From Lottia gigantea (lineage: Eukaryota > Mollusca > Gastropoda > Lottiidae), in contig NW_008706746.1 of NCBI RefSeq assembly GCF_000327385.1, positions 979,218 to 1,043,217 of the forward strand: DNA of 64,000 nt, in the 5' to 3' direction. Shown in pieces: positions 51,660 through 62,008 of this stretch (position 1 is its first letter; each line of letters begins with the position of its first letter). Position numbers and translations under genes: made by a program. Below the pieces are notes generated by a model, which saw only the letters and a list, made by a program, of their open reading frames with translations, made no database searches and had not been told where the DNA came from.

Positions 51660-51905
51660 CCAGACGTGATACTCGTAAGCTTTAACCAGTTTTTCAGATA
51701 TGATAGTCTTTTGCTCAACTGGTATTTTAGACGAAATATAGACTCTTGCTCTAAACAGTTCCCCAGGCGTGATCTTGTCCCAAAGCGTGATAAAGTCTCT
51801 TGTCCTAACCAATTCCCAGACGTGATATTCGGGTGTGATATGTCTTGTCCTAACCAATTCCACAGACGTGATATACGGGTGTGATATGTCTTGTCCTAAC
51901 CAATC
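51660..51905 (+). repeat. Short tandem repeat with GACGTGATAT
   Basis: About four diverged units built on TCTTGTCCTAACCAATTCC, then AGACGTGATATTCGGGTGTG. The last two are nearly identical and about 48 bp apart. Open frames on both strands here follow from the repeat. Confidence 0.65.
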
Positions 51906-52724
51906 CGTAATTTACGGATGGGTTAAACAAAAACAAGAAACATCTAAGCTGGTAGAGAAAAAGGGGGCAGTGTGGAAATGTAGGGAGATTTCTAGAGTGG
52001 AATATGTTTGTTTCAAAAGCAAAAGCACAAAATATAATATTTCATTGGACCCACAGTTATTCTTAGACAAATAGTGTCGAGATGAAAATTTTATTTTGAA
52101 TATTTGTGACATGACAAAAAATTTAACTCTGAGCTGACAGTGGTCACTCGGTCAGAGAGTAAAAGGACCCCCACCCCTTTCTGTGGCTTAAATTTAATCT
52201 AGGTTAGAATTGTAAACAAAATCTTACTCATAGCCATTTAATGCCCGAGATATTGGACGAATAGAAGTGAACAATGGGGAGAATTTGCATCAGAATTAAA
52301 CTGTTATTGATTTATAAAAGACAGATACGAAACGAGTTAAAATTTTAAACCGTAATTACAAATCGATGGACATCTGGTTTTGTAAAATTTAATATTGTTA
52401 TTATTGAAGGGAAACATTCACATAATACAATCATTACATCCTGTATATGGGATTAGTGAGCTATTTACACCATCTAGGCTGGCACAAAATATGCTTCCCA
52501 GTACCCCCACTGGCGCCGCCACTGGTTTACCTGAAGACTGGCAAGAGTTACAATTGATGTCTACCTATAACATGGTAACGCTTGCATAATTTGTTAAAAT
52601 CAAAATCAGCATGAAAAAAACATTGCTTGACATGGCTTTAATTCTCGGCTGTGAATTGACATAAAACTGGTCCAGCTTAGCTCTAGCTGTTACACTTTAG
52701 TTGAATTGCTCGATAACCTGAAGT

Positions 52725-52860
52725 ATATTTTTGATTGTGAAAGGGGTAGGCCTACAGATAGCAAGCTCCCTATTTGCTCCCTTGACAAAAATTCCTCCTA
52801 TTGGTCTGCCGATTCCTCCCTTGGGGAGGAATTCCTCCCCTGTTGAGAAGCACTATTTTA
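52725..52860. mobile_element. Possible end of a hAT-type DNA transposon remnant
   Basis: Read on the minus strand this starts AGTGCTTCTCAACAGGGGAG, close to the CAGTGGTTCTCAA terminus of many hAT elements. It is followed by a G/C-rich stretch with the palindrome GAGGAATTCCTC. No opposite end was found, so this is a weak call. Confidence 0.3.
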
Positions 52861-53333
52861 GACAACTGTATCCTTGCATTGTTTTACCAGTTCAATTTAG
52901 GAATATATTTACATTATGTATATTGGTAATTATTTTTTACTCGAAACAGTTCCTTTGTCTTAAATGCCTATTTCGAAATATAACTATAATTTATTTTCTA
53001 AAAGTTACATTTCACCATTTCTGTATTAAGACCCTGTAGCTGCGCAGTTTCTTATGTTAATTTTTGTTGCATATCAAAGGTGGTTTGAGAATCAATTAAC
53101 ATTCTATAAATCCAGTTTTCAAACTGTGGATTAGTCTGTGACACTTTTTGCCAAGAAATTAGGCGAGAAAAAAAGTACTGAGTTTTTCCATAGTCCGACT
53201 GTGAAAAAAGTTTAGATTTTGGATTTCGTATGATACATTATTTTGTTTAAAAATTAGGATTTATTTTTGACAATTACCGCTGAAACGATATGATCGGTTT
53301 TCCAAATGAAATTTTAATTTTCGAAAATTGTTG

Positions 53334-55358
53334 ATGATGTTATTAATGAACAAAATGTTAGTGATATTTATTGTGTTTTTGTTGACTATAACAGACTGTC
53401 AGGCTTCATCTGCTACCGACTGCCTGAAAAACTACGGAAGGAACATTTCTCATTTTGCCGTTCTCCCTGGATTCGGTTGGGATAATCTCCGGAACGTGGA
53501 GGTGTCCAGAGTCGTGGAATTTAATTACTCGGAATGTCAGTTGACAAATGATGGATTATACTTTCTTCCTAATGGCATCGACACCATTCCACTCAAACAG
53601 AGCACACTGGACCAATCGTCGGAAATATTCCAGACTTTTACGGAATATTCCAGCGCCACAGCTAAATCTGTCAACGAGAATACTGGATTTCATTTTCCCG
53701 GACAAAGAATAAGTGGGGCGTTTTCTGACAGTTTCCTAAAGTCTAGGAACATCCAGATAATGGAGAAATCAGTTGTTGTCCGATCACAGATCAGATACGT
53801 TAAATATAAGGCTAAGTTACAACCAGATGCGATTTTGAGTCCGGCCTTTAAGTTGGCTTTGTTAAGCATATCTCGTCATGTTCTGTTCAACCGTACCGAG
53901 ATGGCGCGGTATGAGAGCCAGGTGCTTGTCCGCGATTTCGGTACTCACGTCATCACCAGTCTAGATGCCGGAGCCGCTTTAGTTTTGGAGGACCATCTTA
54001 AATCTGAATACTTCAAGGAAGCCAAAAAAGAAAACATTTTATTGGGAGCAGGTGCTAGTTTGAGTGAAGTGACTGGTGTAGGAATGGGTTCCTCTACCAA
54101 TACGAACCCATCCACTGGCGAGTACAAGACAAACCTGGTACACTCATTCGTCCAGACGTACGGTGGCTCAATGTTCATGACCGGAAACGGAAGCTCATCC
54201 TGGTCGACCAATCTTGAAAACCATCTTGTTGCAGTTGATAGAGAAGGAATACCACTTTATAATTTCGTCAATCTTCAAACTCTTCCCTCCATCCCGTCTT
54301 CAATCCTATACGACGTAACATCATACATAGAAAACGCAGTGAAAAGCTACTACGTCTACAATTCCTACCCAGGATGCACGAACGCCATCGATTCCAATTT
54401 CAATTCGCAAACTAATTTTGACGACGGAAGTTGTAACATTACAGAGGCAGAAGTTTATTTTGGCGGGATTTTTCAAATGTGTGATGTAACATCAGACGAG
54501 GCGGGAGACGTCTGCTCCCATCTGAAGCAGCCACACCTAAAATCTCAAGGATTTATCTGTCAAACGGGTTTCCAAGGCAGGCTGATTTACCGATCCCATT
54601 ACTCCAAAACTTCGTCCAAAAGAGTTTGTAAGAAATGTTACGCCTTTTTCAACTGCTGCGAAGATGAACCTATTTCCTCCAGTGCGGATCTGAAATCCTT
54701 CTGGTGTGCGGCTGAAAGTAAGGCCAACACACAACCGTATTATTTCTCTGGAGTATATTCATCCATTTTGGACAACGTTTTCACGAAATCTAAAAGTTGT
54801 CCGTTAAATTCGCATTCCAGATTGATCGGCGATGATATCCACATTTGCCTATCGGATGAGGAATCCAGTTCGGCTGTGAAATTTGGAGGAATGTTTAGTT
54901 GTTTGGGTGGAAACTCGCTAGCTACAGAATCGGCAAATAATCCTAAAGCATGTCCCAAAGGATTCAGTGCTCGTCTCGCTGGTGTGATTCAAGACTGCGC
55001 TATCCATTATTGTGTTCCTCTGGGGTCTCTTCCCATCGAAGATTCCACTGTCACTGTGCGTCGTCCACCGTTCGCCCCCAAAATCAAGCTCTACCCATCT
55101 ACCGAAGGCGGGGACAATCCGGTTTACGACCCGGAGAAGCAGGAATGGCTGTCGGATCTGGAATCACGTGAGTTGAAAGAGACAGAATCCGTAGTGGAAT
55201 TGTCTGCAGCAGAAGCAGCAGTAATCGCCATCTTCGTAACTATTATCGTACTTGTATTGTTGGGCTGTATTGTTTATTTCTACCGTAAGAGTCAACGAAG
55301 ATACCCAACTAACCGCGGGAGCGGGACATCAAATGGAACTGTAGAAGCGAACTTGTGA
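53334..55358 (+). CDS. Mpeg1: Perforin-2 (macrophage-expressed gene 1 protein), complete, single exon
   Basis: A pore-forming immune protein of phagocyte endolysosomes that perforates engulfed bacteria. The ORF gives 674 residues from ATG 53334 (mammalian MPEG1 is about 716). Residues 1-24 are a signal peptide ending DCQA. A MACPF domain covers about 30-345 and carries the signature Y193-x6-RDFGTH (residues 193-205). A Cys-rich P2 region spans about 370-565, with three related phrases (VYFGGIFQMC, YYFSGVYSS, VKFGGMFSC). A transmembrane helix lies at about 630-649, and a 25-residue basic tail has one lysine. This is a type I membrane layout, as in the family, and the coding region in one exon is also usual for Mpeg1. 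Several in-frame Met codons follow (53337, 53346, 53355) and any would keep the signal peptide. The gene is visibly richer in G+C than its surroundings. No neighbour is functionally linked. Confidence 0.96.
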   Translation: MMLLMNKMLVIFIVFLLTITDCQASSATDCLKNYGRNISHFAVLPGFGWDNLRNVEVSRVVEFNYSECQLTNDGLYFLPNGIDTIPLKQSTLDQSSEIFQTFTEYSSATAKSVNENTGFHFPGQRISGAFSDSFLKSRNIQIMEKSVVVRSQIRYVKYKAKLQPDAILSPAFKLALLSISRHVLFNRTEMARYESQVLVRDFGTHVITSLDAGAALVLEDHLKSEYFKEAKKENILLGAGASLSEVTGVGMGSSTNTNPSTGEYKTNLVHSFVQTYGGSMFMTGNGSSSWSTNLENHLVAVDREGIPLYNFVNLQTLPSIPSSILYDVTSYIENAVKSYYVYNSYPGCTNAIDSNFNSQTNFDDGSCNITEAEVYFGGIFQMCDVTSDEAGDVCSHLKQPHLKSQGFICQTGFQGRLIYRSHYSKTSSKRVCKKCYAFFNCCEDEPISSSADLKSFWCAAESKANTQPYYFSGVYSSILDNVFTKSKSCPLNSHSRLIGDDIHICLSDEESSSAVKFGGMFSCLGGNSLATESANNPKACPKGFSARLAGVIQDCAIHYCVPLGSLPIEDSTVTVRRPPFAPKIKLYPSTEGGDNPVYDPEKQEWLSDLESRELKETESVVELSAAEAAVIAIFVTIIVLVLLGCIVYFYRKSQRRYPTNRGSGTSNGTVEANL

Positions 55359-55491
55359 AATCCAACCCGCCGAAAACCGAAAAAATCCAAAACTCCAGAA
55401 CTTATCAGCCATGTTCGGAAAGATTCTCAAGGACGCCCATATTATCTTAACGGGGCGTACAGAACTATGGTTTTGTAAGGCAGTCCGTTTA

Positions 55492-55497
55492 AATAAA
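55492..55497 (+). terminator. Candidate poly(A) signal of Mpeg1
   Basis: AATAAA 134 bp after the Mpeg1 stop codon, the first canonical hexamer downstream. It would give a short 3' UTR. Confidence 0.55.
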
Positions 55498-56168
55498 ACT
55501 AGTCTCAAACCTGCAGCTGATGTATATTAGACAGTAGTGAAGTCTAACCTATCTTCACTCTATCCAGGCATTTTGAACTGTGTATAATACCTTGACTACA
55601 ATAGCCACATTTATTGTATAACGTTTATAAATTTTGTTCCGTTGTATGGAAATTAGAAATCCATTATATTGGCAATGACATTTTTGGAACTTATTTTTCT
55701 TCCGGTTTGTCAATTTTATACTACCCTATACTAGGTTTAGGTTTCTTGGTGTGTAAAATCCTAAATATTTATGGAACAAGTTGAATTATGTATTACTAAC
55801 TATCACTTTTCTTATATTTTTAAACATATTTCATAATTTTTAAATAAGAAAATAACTTACAGATAGATTGAAACATAGACAGGCAGTAATAACTTAACTT
55901 TTGATGTGAAATAATCATTGACATTTTTTTTATGATTTCATGACAGCTTTAAATCCCCATATTCTTTTATTTGATGTAGATTTTGAAAAATTTTATTGAC
56001 ATATATGTACTCAAGGATTTAGATTTGGGTTTATTTATCACACACATTTATCGGTTTTCGGTGGTGGACTTTTTACGGACGTGAATTTCGGGTGCATTGT
56101 ATGAAGCATTCTTACAATTATACATAATAGCGTTTTCATAACATTTTTTCATTTTCATGGTAGTTGTA

Positions 56169-56540
56169 AAGGCCTGAAGATACAGAGTACGGTTTGCGGT
56201 GCGGCGTCCGGTCTACAGTTGTGGTCTTTGGAACTTAAATGCCTATTTTGTTTTCTAATAAGATCCGGCGAAAGAGGCATGGTTTTCTAAAAGGACTAGG
56301 CTTGGATTAAGTTTGAATGTTAGAGATGATAATGACTCGACTAGGAACTGGCTGCTGATTGACCCAGACTCATCCGGAGCTTTAGAGGCAGTCACTGCGG
56401 CGCGGCGTCGGGTCTCCTCATTTTACGCTGCGGTTACGGGCTGTGTATGAATGGATATATGGAAACCCCTTGAGGCATTCTGTACGGAAAACGCACGCTG
56501 GACGCCGCACCAGAAACCGTATTCATTATGCTCAGGCCTT
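56169..56540. mobile_element. GC-rich element with terminal inverted repeats
   Basis: The left end runs AAGGCCTGAAGATACAGAGT, then ACGGTTTGCGGTGCGGCGTCC. The right end, reverse complemented, runs AAGGCCTGAGCATAATGAAT, then ACGGTTTCTGGTGCGGCGTCC. The match is about 40 bp with a few differences. Inside, another GCGGCGCGGCGTCGGGTC phrase occurs near 56398. Length 372 bp, no coding capacity. It is much richer in CpG than the flanks. Confidence 0.8.
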
Positions 56541-57315
56541 AATTCATTGAACTATTTTTTTTCGTTTTGTTGTGTTTTGATCTATCGCTTCCAGATTTAG
56601 ATATAAGTGAGTTTTTGCGTTAAAGATACAGTTGAAAAAGAAGAAAACGATTGCACGAGGTTCGGATGCAGACACGATTCTATTCGCTGGTCCTTTTTTT
56701 TTACTGCACCCTTATCCCACCATGCACTACACTGGTCAAAGCACCTCATCCAGAGGCTCAAGATGTTTAGGGGCCCGTGGATTTTTGGTCACTCACCCGG
56801 AAAATTTCCATGTATTTGGGCCTTCACAGCCAGTCATAGCTGAAATAGGACTTGGTTCAATTAGCGGTAAGACGATCCAATTGTCGGGTTAGAAAATTAA
56901 AATTTGCGTTTGGGAAGACTAATGCCCCCTGCATGAACAATATCTTCACTATCGAAGTAGAAAAATTGGACACAAAACATTTCATTGCAATCGTCACATA
57001 CCTAACACCATTTATTGCATTTATTTTTTACACGATAAACTTTATTCTATTTAGATCAATCATTTCCTTTTTTTGTAAATAAATAACTAAAGTAAATTAG
57101 CCGATATGTCGTTGTGTTTGATTAATATGATCGTCTTCCGTACATTAAAGACCTCAATTAAGAGTGGCAAGACAGGAATTAAGGAGAGCTTTTGTTCTGT
57201 TGTTCAATATTAAAGTAGAATGTATAAAAAAAAATACACAGTACCTTCACTGTTTAAATTTTATATAGAAGAAAAACAGTATTATGAAAGATAAAATGTA
57301 ACAGATAACAATAAT

Positions 57316-60118
57316 CTAAGAATAAGACACTCCCATTTGTTTCAAGGCTTGAGACATGATAAACATTATATCCAGCGTATCTTCATGATTCATCCATTTA
57401 CTCTCCAGTAATCCTGAAACACAAATAGATACGGGCACATAAGCCAATTTGACAGCAAATGGATCCACCAGTGCAAATAATCTGACAAAATATGAAAGAT
57501 TTCAATACAGAGGATATGATCGTTGCCAATGTACAACCACACAGTCAAATTTTTTTTTTTAGCTATTTCTTATTTGCTGCAATCGGAAGAAAAGAAGCTT
57601 CGTAATCCAGAAAAGGGTCAAAGGTCATATCTGTTGACATAAAAGGGAGATAACTCACCTTCTTTTAAGCATTTTCTGACTTCGTTGGCTTCAAAATGGA
57701 ATCCTTGACTATTTATATAGTTGAGGGTGTATTTTTCTTTGACTGGTATCAGGGGATATTTCTTGTTCTCTCCATTAACTACAACCTCAGTTGGACACCA
57801 ACATGGATCATTTACCTTGAAAAAAAAAAACATGGTTGTAGGCTAGGTGTTTAGAAGGAAGGGAGTGGAGATGTTTAATTCAACAGCAATAAGCAATATA
57901 GACCTTTATTTCATAAATTGAGACATCTTCACAATGTCAAGCTATAAGGAACTTTATTATATACCTTGACGTCATTAGCCACTTTATTTGCAAACAGAAT
58001 GCAGCAATTTGATTGTAAGCCAGCGAATATATCCAATCAGAAATGAAATAAAATGAATCGAGTTTTATGTCCTACTTTTATACATCTAATTGGGCAAATT
58101 ATTATAAAATAAAAAAATCTCTTAAACGGACCTGTATTGAGCCCTTTGTTCCCATGATATGGAAGAAATTATAAGAATTGGTGACTTCTGTATTGTAATG
58201 TAATGTGGCAATTCGACCATTGGAATATTTTAATATCAAGCTACCACATAAATCTACACCTAAAACATATAATTCACAACACAATGTCACAAATCCCATA
58301 ATACATCAATACAGAAAGAAACACAATTGAAAAATCAGAAGAGAAAAGGAGAACGTAATTTCTTGTCATTTTATAGAGATAATAACTGAGCACAATAGCT
58401 AGCACTTCTAAATTTAGTAATTTACATGAGTGAAAATTTACATGCTACATTTTTTGTAGTAAAGGCTTGTGATGTGATCTTTATTTGACAGAGCATGATA
58501 GCTTTAAGTAAGATCAATCTTTTGTTAGTTTTTTATATTTACCTTCTTCACTGAGAAAGCCTTGAGCCGTGATGGATTCTGGTCGTCCTTTAAAAAACAT
58601 ATTGGTTAATAAAATGGGATAAATTCCTACATCTAACATTCCCCCTCCTCCTAATTTTTTGTATTTTATTCTCTCAACGTCCACGCTACAGACATTAAAC
58701 TGACCAATGACCGACTTGGCTTGACCAATATCTCCACCAGATACCATTGACAATACATCTTGATGTAATGGGAAAAATCGTGACCAGCAAGCCTGAAATA
58801 AATATAAAGATAATGACTGACACACAGGTTAGGCCAGTGCTTTTTTGAGAATTTTTTTTTTTTTTGCCAAAAAATAAAATGAAATGACATGCAATCACTG
58901 CATTTACAAACTAATGTGATACAAGAAAGGTGGTTATTGCAGTCAAGGTATTAGATGCAGTTCAAAAGTTTTAAATACTGAAGATGAACCGTCCCAGATT
59001 TCCTCGAAGTTTGAAAATTTCTAAACAAAGGGAAGTAACTCACCTCTAAATAAAACAGTTTTTTAGTTTTTGCCACTTGAAGAACTTCCTCTGTATCCTG
59101 ATAGGTGCATGATGAAGGTTTTTCACATACGACATGTTTTCCGTGGTTCAGGAATAGTATAGATAGAGATTTATGGTAGGTGTGGATTGTTCCTATATAC
59201 ACTACCTCTATAACATCAATAAACAAATTTGATTGGTTAATAAGCTAAGGGTAAAGGAATGAAAGTTTACTTCCTGCAAGGGAGTTTTACCTCCTTCTCC
59301 TTCTGTGCTTGTTTGGACTATCAAAAACTGAGAATGTCATGCATTATGCAATGAGGGGGAATTTTGTCTTCCTTTTGCACAATTGATTGGACTGTTAAAG
59401 AGAGGCTATGTCATGCATTGTTCAATGAGGGAAAATTTTGTCAGTACATACATTGGCATTAGTCTACTTTTTCCGATTTCCTACTGTTTACAAATCTTTA
59501 ATCTGTACAGTCTGAAGAGATGCATGTGTACAGGTCAACAAAAATCTGGATACAGGCCTTGAAAAATCTGGAGATTGGGGTAAAAAATTTCAAGACTTTT
59601 TCAAAGAGTGGTAGCACGAAGGGTCTCAGTTAGTTGTTCCATCTAAACCCTAACTAACCTATGTTTGGATCATTAGCTAATTCTTCATAGCTTCCATATG
59701 CAGTTGGAATATCGAAATGATCAGCAAATTGTTTGGCTTTATCTAGATCTCTAGCTGCTACTGCTACAACCTACAATATTATATTGATAATGCGGAAAAA
59801 TATGACCAAAATATTTGTCATAATGCACAGAACCAATTTCATTTCTTCAAAATATTTTCCTGGGGGAGTACCTCTCATATCCCCCATTGGGGGCTTGCAC
59901 CTATGACACTTCAGCATTCTAAATATCAACCCGAACAATGGTCCCCCAATTCAATTCAGTCTGCTCCCTATTTGTACCTACAGTCCAAGGCAACTGATGA
60001 TAATATAAAATTTGATGGGTGTACTAACCTGATGCTCTGTATCAGGAGTTGATTCTAAACAAGCTGTGAAATCATTTGATATTTTACCAGCAGAACAAAT
60101 TCCCCATTTAGTTGCCAT
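57316..60118 (-). CDS. DHDH: Trans-1,2-dihydrobenzene-1,2-diol dehydrogenase (dimeric), complete
   Basis: NADP-dependent oxidoreductase of the Gfo/Idh/MocA family. It oxidises trans-dihydrodiols of aromatics and also acts on D-xylose; cytosolic. Seven exons, transcribed leftward: 60118-60029, 59770-59659, 59207-59044, 58792-58543, 58259-58132, 57815-57659 and 57413-57316. All borders are GT-AG and the phases fit exactly. Product 332 residues (human 334). The Rossmann start is [10 protein letters not shown] (5-14), with Arg37 in VAARDL for NADP phosphate, VVYIGTIH (69-76), and CEKP with Lys97. LDVGIY contains Asp176 and Tyr180. All three catalytic residues sit at the mammalian numbers. [12 protein letters not shown] and the tail NEVRKCL also match the family. 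The ATG context is AAGAAAATGG. A splice acceptor lies 11 bp upstream of the ATG, so a non-coding first exon is likely. Introns 3 and 5 contain MITE fragments. Confidence 0.96.
57924..58025. mobile_element. Left-end fragment of the CAATGTCAAGCTATTA MITE in a DHDH intron
   Basis: It begins CATCTTCACAATGTCAAGCT, the best-kept terminus of this family, and continues ACCTTGACGTCATTAGCCAC before fading. It lies between exons 5 and 6 of DHDH. Confidence 0.7.
58890..58970. mobile_element. Right-end fragment of the same MITE in a DHDH intron
   Basis: Contains CACTGCATTTACAAACTAAT, GTGATACAAGAAAGGTGG and GCAGTCAAGGTATTAGATGC, as in the right arms at 39452 and 47224. It lies between exons 3 and 4 of DHDH. 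Confidence 0.7.
59835..60000 (+). repeat. Fragment of a dispersed C-rich-tailed element (copy 5)
   Basis: Includes CAATTTCATTTCTTCAAAAT, GGGGGAGTACCTCTCATATC, CCCCATTGGGGG and the tail TCTGCTCCCTATTTGTACCT. It lies in the first coding intron of DHDH. The pattern of a short inverted G/C cluster and a C-rich tail is shared with copies at 5095 and 33828. Confidence 0.5.
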
Positions 60119-61315
60119 TTTCTTGGTGGCTATATTAAAATAAAAGCTAATAAAATACGGAGCAAAAGTATTGTCTAATTTAAATTAGACTGGATCAAGT
60201 TAGAACTTAATTAGATAAATAAAATAGGTATCTAAGATTCATGTAACCAGTACATGGTTTGAGGAATCAGATCTACTAATCACCAAGCAAAAGACAAATC
60301 AAATTGTTACTAATACTGTTCCCTATCTCTCACTCAGTGTGTTCACATATTTAACTATGTATCCTATTATGATATTGGAAAATTATTCCAAAAGATTTGA
60401 AAGTTTTCTTCTGGATAATATTCTTGTTGTCAATTTCTTGCTCCTCTTCAGTGAATCTTCTCACTTTGCCTCTTTTAATTCCTTTATAAAAACATTAGCC
60501 CCCATATCCTGATGAGGATTTTATATCTTAGACTAAAACATGAGTCTGAGGCACAAAAAAGGCCAGTTGTGGCTCCCATGCCACCTCACCCCAAGACCCA
60601 CAATTTGGGTCTATGTTATGTAATAATATTGAAAGAATACTCTTTCAATCTGCAGAATTTAAGCCCTTTATTTTCAAACAAATTTTCCCCTAATCCACCT
60701 TAGAAAATAGTTTTAAAAATAATTTTTGTGGTACCAAGAAGATCTAGTCAAAAAAAGAAAAATATACAACATTCAAATATTACTAACCCTAAGAGATGAA
60801 GATACAAATAACAGTATATAAAGTTGTGGACTGTTTTGTGGTAAAGTTTAATCTGAATAATGGATAACCTGAATCCTTGACCAACTACCACAGATAAGAA
60901 CTGACCATGTATTCAACAAATGAATGCTTTTATCAGAATATCTAAAAATAATTTTTAATTTCTATATCACTTAAAGGGAGAGGTTCACCAGTTGCAGGGG
61001 TTGATTCGGGTAATGATATAGTCTTCAGAAGTACTAGAACTTTACAAAAATCACATTATCCTTTCAAATATACTTCAAGCTAGAAATTTCACTCTTTTTT
61101 TGTATAGCTGTCTTATCTATATGGCAGTCTCAAGAATAAAACAGTCTTCAAACGTGGATAATCCTGGACACACATGGATTTGAAGACTCCAATTTCAACG
61201 GTGATATATGAAGCCTATTACTGATTAGCTTAGGTAAAGAAATCTGGTACGTTCTGTTGAAACGGAGAGCGAATCTATCCCTTTATAAGACTAAAATGTA
61301 GTTAATAAGGCGACT

Positions 61316-61426
61316 TCTCTAACCTGTACCGTATGAAATAACAAACTGACTAACGACATTATCGTTTATAAAGGTAAATACATGTCATGAAACCTGACTC
61401 TACAATACGGTACAGGTTATTAGAGA
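61316..61426. repeat. Inverted repeat with about 19-bp arms
   Basis: The arm TCTCTAACCTGTACCGTAT at 61316-61334 faces ATACGGTACAGGTTATTAGA at 61405-61424, complementary with a short insertion. About 70 bp separate the arms. It is either a tiny MITE or a structured regulatory site near the DHDH 5' end. Confidence 0.6.
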
Positions 61427-62008
61427 TACCTGTGGAATATTGTCATTCCTGAAAGAAAAAGACCAACTCACCTGTTATTAAGGTTGTGGATTAGGTAAAT
61501 TCTGGGAGAGAACTGTTAGAAAATGATGCAAGGGAGGCCCTTTCCCCCCCCCCCCCCCCCCCTCAAAAAAATTAATAAGAATTTGGTCTTATACATGCAA
61601 CATTAGCCACCAATTGGCTGACCCCCACCACCCACCCCACCGTGGAAAATTTGGTGGCCCCTGCTGGCCCCCTTAGCTTAATACCTCATTGAAAAGCCGC
61701 TGACACGGAGCTCATGAGCCCAATCAATGACTGTGGGTTGTAGGCTAGACTTTTTCAAGCCTTTATCGGGTTAAAATGATGACTTTATAATCATGTACTG
61801 ATAAAAGATCAGGGACATTATCAATGATCAATTAATTTTATTATCTATTTATATCTACATTATGATTGTGAAATATGAAGAGGTTTTCTAAATTTTATAT
61901 GTGTATCGGGACATTGATAGCATCGTTTTACATTCTTGTGAAAATGTAGTATTGATATTTATTGTGTCAGTTTTCAAAACTCGATTCTTGGGTAGATGCC
62001 ACCGTCCC

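Larger units (their letters stand above)
45985..53333. other. 3' flank of the STAC-like gene and intergenic region
   Basis: No second gene was found between the STAC stop codon and Mpeg1. The first 1.2 kb is probably 3' UTR. The rest contains a foldback element (47224-47508), three copies of the 17-bp phrase GTAAAGACATTGGAGTA at 47951-47998, the 44-bp array at 48763-50642, a 13-base G run at 51520-51532, a short tandem repeat at 51660-51905 and a possible hAT end near 52850. Confidence 0.55.
55359..57315. other. Region between the convergent Mpeg1 and DHDH genes
   Basis: The two genes point toward each other. The interval holds the Mpeg1 3' UTR, a left-end MITE fragment (about 55575-55640, with ATACCTTGACTACAATAGCC) and a GC-rich inverted-repeat element at 56169-56540. 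TTTATT words at 57011, 57020 and 57041 are AATAAA on the minus strand and could serve DHDH. The short frames at 56607-57082 have no recognisable domain. Confidence 0.5.

Noticed and set aside
51597-52112. Overlapping frames of 66-88 codons
   Set aside because: They are produced by the short tandem repeat at 51660-51905 and disagree in frame and strand.
53328-53333. TTG-TTG as the Mpeg1 start
   Set aside because: Animal genes start at ATG almost always; the first in-frame ATG is at 53334 and the signal peptide is complete from there.
53945-55171. Frames antisense or out of frame to Mpeg1
   Set aside because: They lie wholly within the Mpeg1 coding sequence and have no features of their own.
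58666-58898. Extra minus-strand frames next to DHDH exon 4
   Set aside because: They are out of phase with the exon chain and only one frame yields the family sequence.
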